Source of the DNA: Anaerolineaceae bacterium UBA4775
GTDB lineage: Bacteria; Chloroflexota; Anaerolineae; Anaerolineales; Anaerolineaceae
Reading direction: 5' to 3'
Assembly: GCA_002403205.1 (NCBI GenBank)
Contig: DHHJ01000005.1
Location: forward strand, 1 to 16,586
DNA length: 16,586 bases
Positions 1-7,420 of the stretch are shown here, piece by piece (position 1 is the stretch's first letter; the number at the start of each line of letters is the position of its first letter). The translations under genes and the position numbers were made by a program. The notes under the pieces were generated by a model. It was not told the origin of the DNA. It saw nothing but the letters and a program-made list of their open reading frames with translations, and made no database searches.

Positions 1-285
1 CTGCAATTTCAATATGATCGGGTGATTTATCAAATCCAAACCGATCAGCCAGTCTATGCCCTTAGGGATCGGGAAGTCACTGTCCTGGAAAATGAACATG
101 GAAAAATCAGGGTTATATTAGATCAGACGCCCCTTGTATTCAATAGGGTTATTCGGCAACCCAAACGAAAGGCAGTGGCGACTGGCAAGGATATTGAACG
201 AAGAGATAGTAAACCAGCGCCAGATCATCCTTGGAGAGCGTATGGCAAAAAGATCAACGGAAAGCCTGTTCATGTGCCCAATTAG
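1..285 (+). CDS. Transposase C-terminal fragment (partial, 5' end outside window)
   Basis: The frame is open from base 1 through the TAG at 283-285, so about 94 C-terminal residues are visible and the true start lies upstream; a GTG at 22 is not a credible start. The residues resemble the end of integrase-type (DDE) transposases of the ISNCY group: a short beta-rich tail with the phrase PVYALRDREVTV, then a basic linker, then the sequence SKPAPDHPWRAYG. A Lys-Pro...His-Pro-Trp-Arg ending is typical of that group. The catalytic core is not in the window, so activity cannot be judged. The stop codon overlaps the first base of the terminal repeat. Confidence 0.7.
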   Translation: MQFQYDRVIYQIQTDQPVYALRDREVTVLENEHGKIRVILDQTPLVFNRVIRQPKRKAVATGKDIERRDSKPAPDHPWRAYGKKINGKPVHVPN

Positions 286-308
286 GACATTTTAACTTTG
301 CCGTGACA
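285..308 (+). repeat. Terminal inverted repeat, right end of the left-edge IS
   Basis: 24 bases starting GGACATTTTAACTTTGCC. Its reverse complement matches the right window edge (16563-16586) at 20 of 24 positions, with differences only at positions 4, 15, 16 and 17 counted from the tip. The two copies point in opposite directions with their tips facing the gene block. Confidence 0.8.
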
Positions 309-438
309 TTGATTGCATGGCGAAGATGTCCCCCTTATTGATTTTTAGGACATAATTTGACAAAAAAGCACTGTAAGGCTTGATAATTTTGACCGATCTA
401 TTCAACAGAAGCCATAGCAAGCATTTTTAATGGGTTTT

Positions 439-480
439 CGGCAATTTTGCCGCTTCCAAATTAATTTCCTTCGGTACAAT
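439..480 (+). promoter_or_regulatory. Possible promoter and small palindrome upstream of the HAD gene
   Basis: A TACAAT hexamer at 475-480 could serve as a -10 box, but no convincing -35 box is found 16-18 bases upstream. A perfect 14-base palindrome, CGGCAATTTTGCCG, lies at 439-452, about where a -35 region or operator would sit. An AGGGAGA stretch at 484-490 is too far from the TTG start at 518 to act as its ribosome binding site. The remainder of 309-517 shows no gene. Confidence 0.3.
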
Positions 481-517
481 TGTAGGGAGACATAAACAAC
501 TGCTGTGAGAAATTTTC

Positions 518-1138
518 TTGAGTAAAACGGTCTTTTTTGACTTCGGCGGTGCACTGATTAAAACACCAGATTATCGCTGGATCAGCAAATGGAAAAACCT
601 GTTGGGCTTGAATGATCACCCCGAGGTGTTGGCTTTGATTGAGAATCCACATGATGCGCCGCTGATCAAGGATATTTGCCTGGGTAAGGTTCCAGAGAAT
701 CATATCTGGTCCGTCATGGCTGAAAAGTGGCATGTGAAACCTGAACTGATCGCATTCTTTCGGCGTCAGGTATCCTCTAAGCGCCATTTTAACCGCCAGA
801 TGGTGCGTTTATTGGGTGGGTTGCTGGAAAACTATCAAACAGCTATCTTGAGCAATGCCGGAGATCAATCACGGCGATTGATGGAAGAGGTGTTACATTT
901 ACATCACTACGTGGATGCGATCATCATCTCTGCTGAAGAGGGTTTCATAAAACCCGATCCCAAAATTTTAGAAATTGCCATGCAGCGCCTGAACGCAAAC
1001 CCTGAGACTTCTCTACTGATAGATGACCATTTGCCCAAGATCTGGGCAGCCCGCGCATTTGGCATGCGGGCGGTTCAATTTATCAATACACATCAAGCTA
1101 CCCGTATGCTTCAGCATGCATTAGACGGGAGGTCCTGA
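518..1138 (+). CDS. HAD-superfamily hydrolase (subfamily IA-like)
   Basis: A 206-residue protein with the haloacid dehalogenase motifs in order: motif I FFDFGGALIK (nucleophile Asp8), motif II ILSNA (Ser112), motif III GFIKPDP (Lys145) and motif IV LLIDD (Asp169, Asp170). The helical stretch between about residues 20 and 95 fits the C1-type cap of the IA subfamily. The usual second Asp of motif I is Gly10, as in many DxGG members; substrate cannot be predicted. The TTG start is chosen because an in-frame TGA at 506-508 excludes anything much longer; the ribosome binding site is weak. The stop lies 3 bases before rsmI, so the two genes are probably co-transcribed. Confidence 0.8.
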   Translation: MSKTVFFDFGGALIKTPDYRWISKWKNLLGLNDHPEVLALIENPHDAPLIKDICLGKVPENHIWSVMAEKWHVKPELIAFFRRQVSSKRHFNRQMVRLLGGLLENYQTAILSNAGDQSRRLMEEVLHLHHYVDAIIISAEEGFIKPDPKILEIAMQRLNANPETSLLIDDHLPKIWAARAFGMRAVQFINTHQATRMLQHALDGRS

Positions 1139-1141
1139 CCT

Positions 1142-1807
1142 TTGTTGTACCTGGTGGCAACCCCGATTGGAAATCTCGGCGATATCAGCTTGCGCGCTTT
1201 GGATGTTTTGCGTAATGTTGACCTGATCGCAAGTGAGGATACGCGCAAGACCTCAATTTTGTTGCAGCATTATGACATTCACAAACCTCAAAAAAGCTAC
1301 CACGCCTTCAACGAGAAGAAAGTCGTCCCTAAGTTAACGGAAATGCTGTTGGATGGCAAGTCGATTGCGGTGGTCACCAGTGCAGGGACGCCGGGGATCT
1401 CTGACCCGGGCTATTCCCTGGTGCAGGCTGCCATCGAGAATGAGATTCCGGTCACGGCAATTCCCGGGCCTTCGGCGGTGGTGCTGGCACTGTCATTGTC
1501 TGGCTTGCCTGCGCATAGTTTTACATATAAAGGGTTTCCACCCCGCAAGCCTGGGGCGAGGCGGCGCTTTATTGCTGAAGAGGCTGGTTCTCCCCATACA
1601 TTGATATTCTATGAAAGCCCGCACAGGATCCAGGCTTTTCTGGCGGATGCACTGACGGAATTGGGCGATCGACACGCTGCCCTGGCGAACGATCTGACAA
1701 AGAAGTTCGAATCCGTCCTGCGAGGACGGTTGAGCGAGCTGATTGCTTTGTTAAGCGAAGAAAGCCCACGGGGTGAATACACTGTGGTGATCGAAGGCGC
1801 CCGCTAA
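1142..1807 (+). CDS. rsmI: 16S rRNA (cytidine1402-2'-O)-methyltransferase RsmI, short form
   Basis: 221 residues of the tetrapyrrole-methylase (SAM-dependent) fold. Family signatures are clear: LVATPIGNLGDIS at the N-terminus, ASEDTRKTS near residue 30, the VTSAGTPGISDPG glycine-rich segment, AIPGPSAV, FKGFPPRK-like YKGFPPRKPG and FYESPHR. RsmI 2'-O-methylates C1402 of 16S rRNA in the decoding centre. E. coli RsmI is about 286 residues; this one stops after the catalytic domain and lacks the small C-terminal domain. The TTG start has a good ribosome binding site, GGGAGGT at 1127-1133, lying inside the end of the upstream HAD gene. A second RsmI-like gene lies at 9315-10015. This copy keeps the canonical EDTR motif and is the likelier orthologue. 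Confidence 0.93.
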   Translation: MLYLVATPIGNLGDISLRALDVLRNVDLIASEDTRKTSILLQHYDIHKPQKSYHAFNEKKVVPKLTEMLLDGKSIAVVTSAGTPGISDPGYSLVQAAIENEIPVTAIPGPSAVVLALSLSGLPAHSFTYKGFPPRKPGARRRFIAEEAGSPHTLIFYESPHRIQAFLADALTELGDRHAALANDLTKKFESVLRGRLSELIALLSEESPRGEYTVVIEGAR

Positions 1808-1816
1808 CCGGGTGGA

Positions 1817-2548
1817 TCAGAATTTAAAGGGGGAGAGATTCGTCCCGTCGTCGAAAACGTCCACTCCCTCTGAGCGTTTCAAACCGTTGACCACCCAGTA
1901 GGTGATGGGGGTGACGACAACTTCAACAATGAGTTTAAAGATATAATTGGTAATGGTCAGGCTCCAGAACAGGCTCAGGGGAAAGACCCCCAGCCAGGAA
2001 GCGACCAGGATGAAGGCAAAGGTGTCAAAGGCCTGACCCACGATGCTGCTGCCGATGGTGCGCGTCCATAATAATTTTCCCTTGGTGAGCACCTTCATCG
2101 CGGCCATCATGATGGCATTTGAGAAGGAGCCAGCCAGGTAGCCTGTCAGGCTGGCCACCACAATGGCGCCTGAGCTCATGCTCCCCAGGATCTGGTCATA
2201 GCTGTACTGACCGACGCTGACCTGCCAGGTGGCTTCGCCGGGGAGCACTTGCACCAGCCAAAAGACCAGGGCGCTGAAGGCCAGCATGCCAAACCCGATC
2301 CAGATGATCCGGCGGGAGCGTTTGAAACCATACACCTCGGTGAGCACATCACCGATGATATAGCTGATCGGAAACAGGACTGTCCCCGCATCAAAGCTCA
2401 ACGGGAGGGTGCCCAGGCTGATACCCCAATCGATGATTTTTGCCGATGAGGCCACATTACTGAGCACCAGCACCAATACAAATACCACAGTCAGGATGTC
2501 AAGGTATTTGAAAGTTGTCGGGGTCGGGCTTTCGGCTGGTTTTTCCAT
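1817..2548 (-). CDS. yhhQ: Queuosine-precursor transporter, YhhQ/VUT family
   Basis: A 243-residue integral membrane protein with about six to seven hydrophobic segments. It carries the family signatures LSNVASSAKI early on, FPISYIIGDVLTEVYGF with the conserved acidic and Tyr-Gly residues, then the basic loop KRSRR, and later GQAFDTFAFI. E. coli YhhQ imports the 7-deazaguanine precursors preQ0 and preQ1; in other bacteria homologues may take up queuine or queuosine. The ATG at 2548 has a GGAG ribosome binding site (minus strand, 2555-2558) six bases upstream. It is divergent from rsmE with a 42-base shared promoter region and converges on rsmI with a 9-base gap without a terminator. A transglycosylase gene (8216-9313) could use what it imports. 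Confidence 0.87.
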   Translation of the reverse strand: MEKPAESPTPTTFKYLDILTVVFVLVLVLSNVASSAKIIDWGISLGTLPLSFDAGTVLFPISYIIGDVLTEVYGFKRSRRIIWIGFGMLAFSALVFWLVQVLPGEATWQVSVGQYSYDQILGSMSSGAIVVASLTGYLAGSFSNAIMMAAMKVLTKGKLLWTRTIGSSIVGQAFDTFAFILVASWLGVFPLSLFWSLTITNYIFKLIVEVVVTPITYWVVNGLKRSEGVDVFDDGTNLSPFKF

Positions 2549-2576
2549 TTCAGGCTCCAGATTTTATTAGCAGATT

Positions 2577-2583
2577 TAGTATA
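2577..2583. promoter_or_regulatory. Shared divergent -10 region for rsmE (+) and yhhQ (-)
   Basis: The 42 bases between the two starts contain TAGTAT (2577-2582) for rsmE, eight bases before its ATG, and on the opposite strand TATACT (2578-2583) for yhhQ. The two hexamers overlap almost completely, so the same few bases could serve both directions. No strong -35 box is seen for either. The rsmE transcript would be leaderless or nearly so, whereas yhhQ has an ordinary leader with a GGAG site. Confidence 0.45.
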
Positions 2584-2590
2584 CCTTGAT

Positions 2591-3337
2591 ATGCACAGAT
2601 TTTTTATTCCCCCCAATTATCTTAATGGTCTTCAAGTGACCTTTCCTGGCGATGTCAGCTATCAGATCACCCATGTGCTTAGATTGGGCAATGGGGATCA
2701 AGTTGGCGTGCTGGACAACAGCGGTTTGCTGTATCATGTCAGGCTGCAGGGCGGTGCACCCGGTTCATCGTTGACGGGTGAGATCATTGAAAAGAAGGCG
2801 GTCTCATCCGAGCCTGACGTTCACCTTACGCTGTATTTTGGTTTGACGAGCCGTGAAAAGGTCGAGTGGATCCTACAAAAAGGGACTGAAATCGGCGTAT
2901 CTGCTTTTTGTCCGTTCATTTCTGCCCGCACTTTGGTGCAATCGCCCGAATTGACGCCAAAAAGACAGGCTCGATGGGTGCGCATTATCCGGGAAGCTGC
3001 AGAGCAATCCGGCCGGGGAAGGCTGCCCGCCCTCAACCCGGCAACATCCCTGCTGGAAGCTTTAAGTGAAGCGGCAAGATCGTTCAGGCTTAACCTGATG
3101 GCCTGGGAAGAATCCGCTAACAACAGCGCTTCGCTCGAATCCGCGCTAAAGGGGCAATCTGTGGATGCTCTGTCCCTGTTCGTCGGCCCTGAAGGCGGTT
3201 TTTCAGAAGAAGAGGTGAACCAGGCTGTTGCAGCCGGGTTCCAGGTGGTCTCCCTGGGGGCACGTATCCTGCGGATGGAAACAGCCGCAATTATCTTTCC
3301 GGCACTGGTGCTTTATCAACTGGGTCAACTGTCCTGA
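2591..3337 (+). CDS. rsmE: 16S rRNA (uracil1498-N3)-methyltransferase RsmE
   Basis: 248 residues with the two-part architecture of RsmE: an N-terminal PUA-like RNA-binding domain beginning MHRFFIPP and containing HVLRLGNGDQVGVLD, and a C-terminal SPOUT (trefoil knot) methyltransferase domain. The knot is recognisable from EKVEWILQKGTEIGVSAFCP, the helix with REAAEQSGRGRLP, LFVGPEGGFSEEE (about residues 196-208) and the closing LGARILRMETAA. The enzyme makes m3U1498 at the top of helix 44 in 16S rRNA. The ATG is only eight bases after a TAGTAT hexamer and has no ribosome binding site, consistent with a leaderless transcript. No gene is seen between its stop and 3540. Confidence 0.93.
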   Translation: MHRFFIPPNYLNGLQVTFPGDVSYQITHVLRLGNGDQVGVLDNSGLLYHVRLQGGAPGSSLTGEIIEKKAVSSEPDVHLTLYFGLTSREKVEWILQKGTEIGVSAFCPFISARTLVQSPELTPKRQARWVRIIREAAEQSGRGRLPALNPATSLLEALSEAARSFRLNLMAWEESANNSASLESALKGQSVDALSLFVGPEGGFSEEEVNQAVAAGFQVVSLGARILRMETAAIIFPALVLYQLGQLS

Positions 3338-3502
3338 AGGCATTGAAAATGCGGGAGTACGGGGTTATCTCCACGAAAATCAACATAGCGTCAAATCTGG
3401 TTTAAAGCACAAAATCCCATCGATATCATTAACCATTCACAAACCGACATACTCGCTCCCATTGTGTGATATGATTTTGTAACTTTAATCACCCCACAGG
3501 GT

Positions 3503-3535
3503 TATAATCATAAATCGTCTCTATGAATAGGAAAG
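3503..3535 (+). promoter_or_regulatory. -10 box and ribosome binding site for the lipid kinase gene
   Basis: A perfect TATAAT lies at 3503-3508, 31 bases before the TTG start at 3540. The -35 region is unconvincing at normal spacing. AGGAAAG at 3529-3535 is the ribosome binding site and supports the TTG start. The rest of 3338-3502 holds no credible gene or terminator. Confidence 0.5.
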
Positions 3536-3539
3536 AAAA

Positions 3540-4463
3540 TTGAACCGATATTGCATTATTGTCAACCCTGCTGCCGGAAAAGGTGCAGCCAAGAAAGCCA
3601 TGCCAGAAATCCAGGCGATATTGGATGGATTAGGCATTGAGTACGATCTGAAATATACCCAGTATCCGGGGCACGGAATCCGACTGGCGGAGGAAGCCTG
3701 CGGCGGTGATTACCACGCTGTGGTCGCTGCAGGCGGTGATGGCACGGTCAACGAGGTCATAAACGGGATGATGAAAGCTGAGAACGGGGTGCCTGATTTT
3801 CCCCATCTGGCCGTATTGCCGGTAGGCCGGGGAAACGATTTTTCATACGGCATGGGCATCCCCCAGGAGCTGGAAGCAGCCTGCCAGTTGCTGGCTGACG
3901 GCAAAACCCGCAAAGTGGATATCGGTTTTGTCAAAGGCGGTGATTACCCGGAAGGTCGATATTTCGGGAATGGCATCGGGATCGGCTTTGATACCGTGGT
4001 GGGATTTGAGGCAGCAAAACTTCCGTCATTTATCAGCGGCGTTCCTGGTTACCTGATTGCGGCCATTAAGACGATCTTTTTATTCTTTAATGCCCCAAAC
4101 ATCCAGCTGGATATCGACGGTGAGATCGTTGAGCAGCCCTGCCTGCTGGTGTCTTTGATGAATGGCCGGAGGATGGGCGGTTCCTTCTTGTTTGCCCCCG
4201 ATTCGTCGTCAGAGGATGGAGTATTGAATCTATGCATTGCCGGGCAGGTCTCACGATGGGAAATCCTGGGGTTATTCCCGAAGGTCATGTCCGGAACGCA
4301 GGAGGCCCATCCTGCGATCAAGATGCCAACGGGCAGATCGATCAAGATCAAAGCCCTGGATGGCGTCCTGCCAGTGCATGCAGATGGCGAAACGATCTGC
4401 GTAGCAGGCCATGAACTGGAAGTGGATGTTTTCCAGCAGCGGCTCAGCTTGGTGTGTGGGTAA
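3540..4463 (+). CDS. Diacylglycerol/lipid kinase family protein (DagK/YegS type)
   Basis: 307 residues matching the DAGK catalytic family. The N-terminus IIVNPAAGKGAA is the conserved opening strand, VAAGGDGTVNEV (about residues 62-73) is the nucleotide-binding glycine-rich loop, and LPVGRGNDFS (about 93-102) is the second conserved loop. The C-terminal half forms the beta-sandwich lipid-binding domain typical of YegS and DgkB. The probable reaction is ATP-dependent phosphorylation of diacylglycerol or a related lipid at the inner membrane face; exact substrate is not predictable. The TTG start is supported by AGGAAAG just upstream. It is followed after one base by an acyltransferase gene, and together they suggest phosphatidic acid or glycolipid metabolism. 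Confidence 0.88.
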   Translation: MNRYCIIVNPAAGKGAAKKAMPEIQAILDGLGIEYDLKYTQYPGHGIRLAEEACGGDYHAVVAAGGDGTVNEVINGMMKAENGVPDFPHLAVLPVGRGNDFSYGMGIPQELEAACQLLADGKTRKVDIGFVKGGDYPEGRYFGNGIGIGFDTVVGFEAAKLPSFISGVPGYLIAAIKTIFLFFNAPNIQLDIDGEIVEQPCLLVSLMNGRRMGGSFLFAPDSSSEDGVLNLCIAGQVSRWEILGLFPKVMSGTQEAHPAIKMPTGRSIKIKALDGVLPVHADGETICVAGHELEVDVFQQRLSLVCG

Positions 4464-4464
4464 G

Positions 4465-5190
4465 ATGATGTTGACAAAGTTGGTAAACGGCGTAATCAGG
4501 GCGCTGACGCATGTTTTGCTGAAAATTGACAGGTCAGAGCTTAATAAAGTTCCGCAACGCGGCCCGTTTCTGGTGGTGATGAACCACGTCAATTTCCTCG
4601 ATGCACCTGTGATCATCACCCAAATGGTCCCGCGGCCGATAACCGGCCTGATAAAAAAAGAGACCTGGGACAACCCCTTCATGGCTTTTTTGTTCAACCA
4701 GTGGCAGGGCATTCCAATTGACCGCTCACTGGCAGACTTTAACGCCTTTGCAGAGGCCATAAAAGCACTGGATGAGGGAAAAATCTTGGGGATTGCACCG
4801 GAAGGGACCCGCACAGGAGATGGCTGCCTGATCAGGGGAAAACCGGGAGTTGCCATCCTGGCCAGCAAGTGCGATGTGCCCATTCTGCCGATTGCTTATT
4901 TTGGGCATGAAAATTGTAAATCTGATTGGCGAAAACTTAAGCGCCCTAGGATGACGATCAAGGTTGGTGAACCCTTCAAGCTGAACCTGGGCGGACAGCG
5001 CCGGGATAAACAGGTGCTGCAAGCTGCGACGGATGCAATTATGCTTGAAATTGCCAGGCTGATGCCAGAGCAATATCATGGTGTGTATGCGGATATAAGA
5101 GTCAAGAGAGAAAAATATATTAAAGACTTAGACTTGAGCCCGGGGGAGCATGTTCCTCAAGCGCCGCTCAAGCAGTTTTCCCATACCTAA
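4465..5190 (+). CDS. plsC: Lysophospholipid acyltransferase (1-acyl-sn-glycerol-3-phosphate acyltransferase, PlsC family)
   Basis: 241 residues with the PlsC acyltransferase motifs: NHVNFLDAP (HX4D with His41 and Asp46), GIPIDR (motif II region, about 82-87), APEGTRTGDG (motif III, Glu113-Gly114-Thr115-Arg116) and ILPIAYFG (motif IV). It would transfer an acyl chain to lysophosphatidic acid to give phosphatidic acid. The frame is open further upstream inside the kinase gene, but the ATG at 4465, one base after the kinase stop, gives a normal PlsC N-terminus; a second ATG at 4468 is equally possible. Its last 63 bases overlap the 3' end of the convergent RsmF-like gene, with no terminator between them. 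Confidence 0.9.
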   Translation: MMLTKLVNGVIRALTHVLLKIDRSELNKVPQRGPFLVVMNHVNFLDAPVIITQMVPRPITGLIKKETWDNPFMAFLFNQWQGIPIDRSLADFNAFAEAIKALDEGKILGIAPEGTRTGDGCLIRGKPGVAILASKCDVPILPIAYFGHENCKSDWRKLKRPRMTIKVGEPFKLNLGGQRRDKQVLQAATDAIMLEIARLMPEQYHGVYADIRVKREKYIKDLDLSPGEHVPQAPLKQFSHT

Positions 5191-6594
5191 AATCCGCCCA
5201 TCTCTATCCTCAACAAGCAGGTATTGACCGGCAGGTGTGCGGTCTGTGTTGGGGTAGCGGATATCTCGTCCCGCAGTCCAGGTGTCAACCTGGTCATCTT
5301 CAATGCGGATTTTTCCTCTGGTGAAAAAGCGGCCGAATCGGCTGAAGAACTCATGGGCGGGTTGCAGGGTATCTCCGAGCCATTGGCCTAGCGGCAGCCC
5401 GATATATTCAAAGGGCAGGGTTGAAAACTGCTCAAGATAAGCCCCAGGGATTAAAAATACACTTGCGTGCCGGGTGAATAACCTGGCCTGGCTGGCCTGC
5501 ATAACTTCCAGCAGATCGAAGCCGTAACGCCCCAATAATTGCGTGTTTATGTCACTTTGCAGCAACGGGGACGCTGGTGCAAGGCCGGTCCGCGCAAACT
5601 CTCGACTGGGGGGTGTTTCAGGTGCGATGGGGAGCGGCCTGACCTTTTTAAGGCGTGCACAGAAGAACCCCGACATGCCGGTTAAGTGGGGCCAAAGTCG
5701 CAAAGCATGGACCAACGAGGGGTGATAGGTCTCATTTTCAAACGCGGTCAACCCTGGCGTTTTGAAGGGCAGCCGATCGGCGACTTGTTCAACGACGAAG
5801 GCACCGCTGTGGGCCCGCAAAACCCGATCGATGACCGCTTCGTCCTCCTCAGGCGCAAGGGAGCAGGTGGCATACACGATTTGGCCGCCGATTTTGAGTG
5901 CTCCCAGCCCGCTGATCAGCAACTGGATTTGCCGTTCCTGTAAGCGCAGGCGTTCTCCCTGGGTGGTCTGTCTCAGGGGATGGTTGGGCGTTGGGCGCAG
6001 ATTTTCCATACTGCAAGGGGCGTCGAGCAGCACGAAATCAAAGGTTTCGGGGAACCATGCCCCAAAAGACTCGCCGGGGAAGTTCGTCACGACCTGGTTG
6101 ACCCCACCCCAGGTCGCGAGCACTGACCTCAGGGCAGGGATGCGTGACCGGCTGGCGTCGTTGGCAAGGATCAAGCCCTGATCTTGTGCCCTGTCGATCA
6201 GGTGGGTGGTTTTACCACCGGGTGAGGCAGCCATATCGAGGATGCGCGGGCGGGGTGTATCGAAATCGAACAGGCTGACCGGTACCATCGATGCAGCATC
6301 CTGCAGGTAAAATTCGCCCAATCGATGCTCAATGGTGCGGCCCGGCGAGAAGTCGGCGGAGTGGATCAGCCAGGCATGGTCGCAAAAGGCCAGCGGAGTG
6401 ACCTGCCAGTTGTAACGTTGGGCTAGAGCTACAATCGCTGCGGTTGGGTCGGCTTTGAGGGGGTTGATCCGAAGTCCCGTCGGCAGAGCCGCATCCTGGA
6501 TGGCGATGATTTTCCGAAGGTCGTCTTCTGAAAGGATGCCCGTAAACCGCTTCAGGCTGTCTGAGAACCGAGGAGATGACGGGGGTTGGGTCAT
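5128..6594 (-). CDS. RsmF/RsmB-like 16S rRNA m5C methyltransferase (NOL1/NOP2/Sun family)
   Basis: 488 residues, close to E. coli RsmF (479). The catalytic half has EFYLQDAASM, the SAM loop DMAASPGGKT (about 120-129), LLDAPCS with Cys194 (motif IV) and YATCSLAPEEDEAVI with Cys244 (motif VI, the usual nucleophile). The bases after DAPCS differ from the common GEG, reading MENLRPTP. The C-terminal third carries the RsmF-type extension and ends in a PUA-like segment (GQYLLVEDRDGRILGMGKL...RLRNMLP). E. coli RsmF makes m5C1407 in helix 44; the Thermus enzyme also modifies C1400 and C1404. The ATG at 6594 follows the preceding gene's TGA by one base, favouring it over a start 24 bases upstream. Last gene of the operon. 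Confidence 0.88.
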   Translation of the reverse strand: MTQPPSSPRFSDSLKRFTGILSEDDLRKIIAIQDAALPTGLRINPLKADPTAAIVALAQRYNWQVTPLAFCDHAWLIHSADFSPGRTIEHRLGEFYLQDAASMVPVSLFDFDTPRPRILDMAASPGGKTTHLIDRAQDQGLILANDASRSRIPALRSVLATWGGVNQVVTNFPGESFGAWFPETFDFVLLDAPCSMENLRPTPNHPLRQTTQGERLRLQERQIQLLISGLGALKIGGQIVYATCSLAPEEDEAVIDRVLRAHSGAFVVEQVADRLPFKTPGLTAFENETYHPSLVHALRLWPHLTGMSGFFCARLKKVRPLPIAPETPPSREFARTGLAPASPLLQSDINTQLLGRYGFDLLEVMQASQARLFTRHASVFLIPGAYLEQFSTLPFEYIGLPLGQWLGDTLQPAHEFFSRFGRFFTRGKIRIEDDQVDTWTAGRDIRYPNTDRTPAGQYLLVEDRDGRILGMGKLLERRLRNMLPRAQV

Positions 6595-6595
6595 G

Positions 6596-7420
6596 TCAGG
6601 ATTCCCCGTTTTTTTCAATCAGGAAGACGACTTCATTCTCAAAGGCGAGTTCAGACACTTTGCGACGGACAGGCAGGTTGGCATGGATCAGCTTGCGGTG
6701 GCCCTCAAGCAGGCTGTGGGTGCCTGCCAGGTCGTGGCTGGGCAGGGATACTGCCAATTTGGCGGCATTGAGGCTGGCCCAGAAGGCACGGTTGCACCCG
6801 GGCTGCCGTTTTTCAAACCGATGGGCTTCTTTGAAGAAGAGCGCTAAATCGGCTGTCTGGGTGGGCGGGTTAACGAGGATATCCCGGTTTTCTGCCAGGG
6901 GTGCTAAACCCAGTTTCTCGAAGAACTGGTTGATGAAGTCCACCCGGGGCTGGAGGATGTCGTAGGCGTGGTATTGGGTCTCAGGGGGCAGACCCATCCA
7001 GGGAAAGGCCAGGGGATGCGAGCCGCACGCCAGGTCTAGAATGACCGTCGGCCGGCCTGTTTCCGCAAACAAACGCGCATAGAATGTGGGCATGAGTGGG
7101 ATGCGCTCTGCGGTGGAAGCGTGCGCAGACAGCACTTTTAAGCAGAAAGCCTGCAAGGGTTCAGCCGTGAGCGCATCAACCTGGATGTGCTGCAACTCCT
7201 CGGTCAGGGCAGCATAATCCGGTTCCCCCAGGTAGGGTGCGACGATATTATGCAATTTCCGCCGAACGGCTTTGAGAAGGGCTTTTTCTGAGGCATGCAG
7301 TGGGGCTTGCTGCTTAATCAGGTCTTCAACTGTGGCCGGGTTCAAACCGGCATGGCGATATTTTTTTGAGTCGAGCATATTGACGGTCATTTCTTTGATG
7401 CGATGGTCGTCAAACTTCAT
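6596..7420 (-). CDS. Divergent FmrO/Rmt-family 16S rRNA methyltransferase paralogue
   Basis: 274 residues, homologous over its length to the gene just upstream. It keeps the N-terminal helical RNA-binding domain, HASTAERIPLMPTFY (about 100-114) and the SAM motif DLACGSHPLAFPWMGL (129-144). It diverges where the G1405 methyltransferases are most constant: Asn of the CGxNPL motif is His135, the LLKxxPCLE segment has become FFKEAHRFE (195-203), and the FPxxSLGGRxKGM segment has become LPSHDLAGTHSL (226-237). A SAM-binding fold is therefore likely, but G1405 activity is not assured; it may have another target nucleotide, assist its neighbour, or be catalytically weak. The start forms an ATGA overlap with the upstream stop, indicating coupling. 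No frame damage is seen. Confidence 0.8.
   Translation of the reverse strand: MKFDDHRIKEMTVNMLDSKKYRHAGLNPATVEDLIKQQAPLHASEKALLKAVRRKLHNIVAPYLGEPDYAALTEELQHIQVDALTAEPLQAFCLKVLSAHASTAERIPLMPTFYARLFAETGRPTVILDLACGSHPLAFPWMGLPPETQYHAYDILQPRVDFINQFFEKLGLAPLAENRDILVNPPTQTADLALFFKEAHRFEKRQPGCNRAFWASLNAAKLAVSLPSHDLAGTHSLLEGHRKLIHANLPVRRKVSELAFENEVVFLIEKNGES

Larger units (their letters stand above)
1..308 (+). mobile_element. 3' end of an insertion sequence (ISNCY-like), truncated by the window edge
   Basis: A transposase-like reading frame enters from the left edge, ends at 285, and is followed at once by a 24-base terminal repeat (285-308). The mirror image of that repeat lies at the far right edge of the window. 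Tip sequence read from outside inward is TGTCACGGCAAAGT, ending in ATGTCC. Family assignment rests on the transposase C-terminus and my memory of this terminal repeat style, not on a search. Confidence 0.7.

Noticed and set aside
461..787. Minus-strand open frame opposite the HAD gene
   Set aside because: Lies entirely or nearly so over a gene with clear HAD motifs and has no start signal or family resemblance.
518..1138. HAD protein treated as inactive because motif I reads DFG instead of DxD
   Set aside because: A DxGG motif I is widespread in subfamily IA members, and the other three motifs are intact, so loss of activity cannot be claimed.
3228..3482. Open frame over the rsmE 3' end and the following intergenic stretch
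   Set aside because: Most of it is an out-of-frame reading of the conserved RsmE knot; the remainder shows no domain, ribosome binding site or conserved composition.
4272..4883. Long minus-strand open frame opposite the lipid kinase and acyltransferase genes
   Set aside because: Mirror image of two well-supported genes; the translation shows no recognisable domain.
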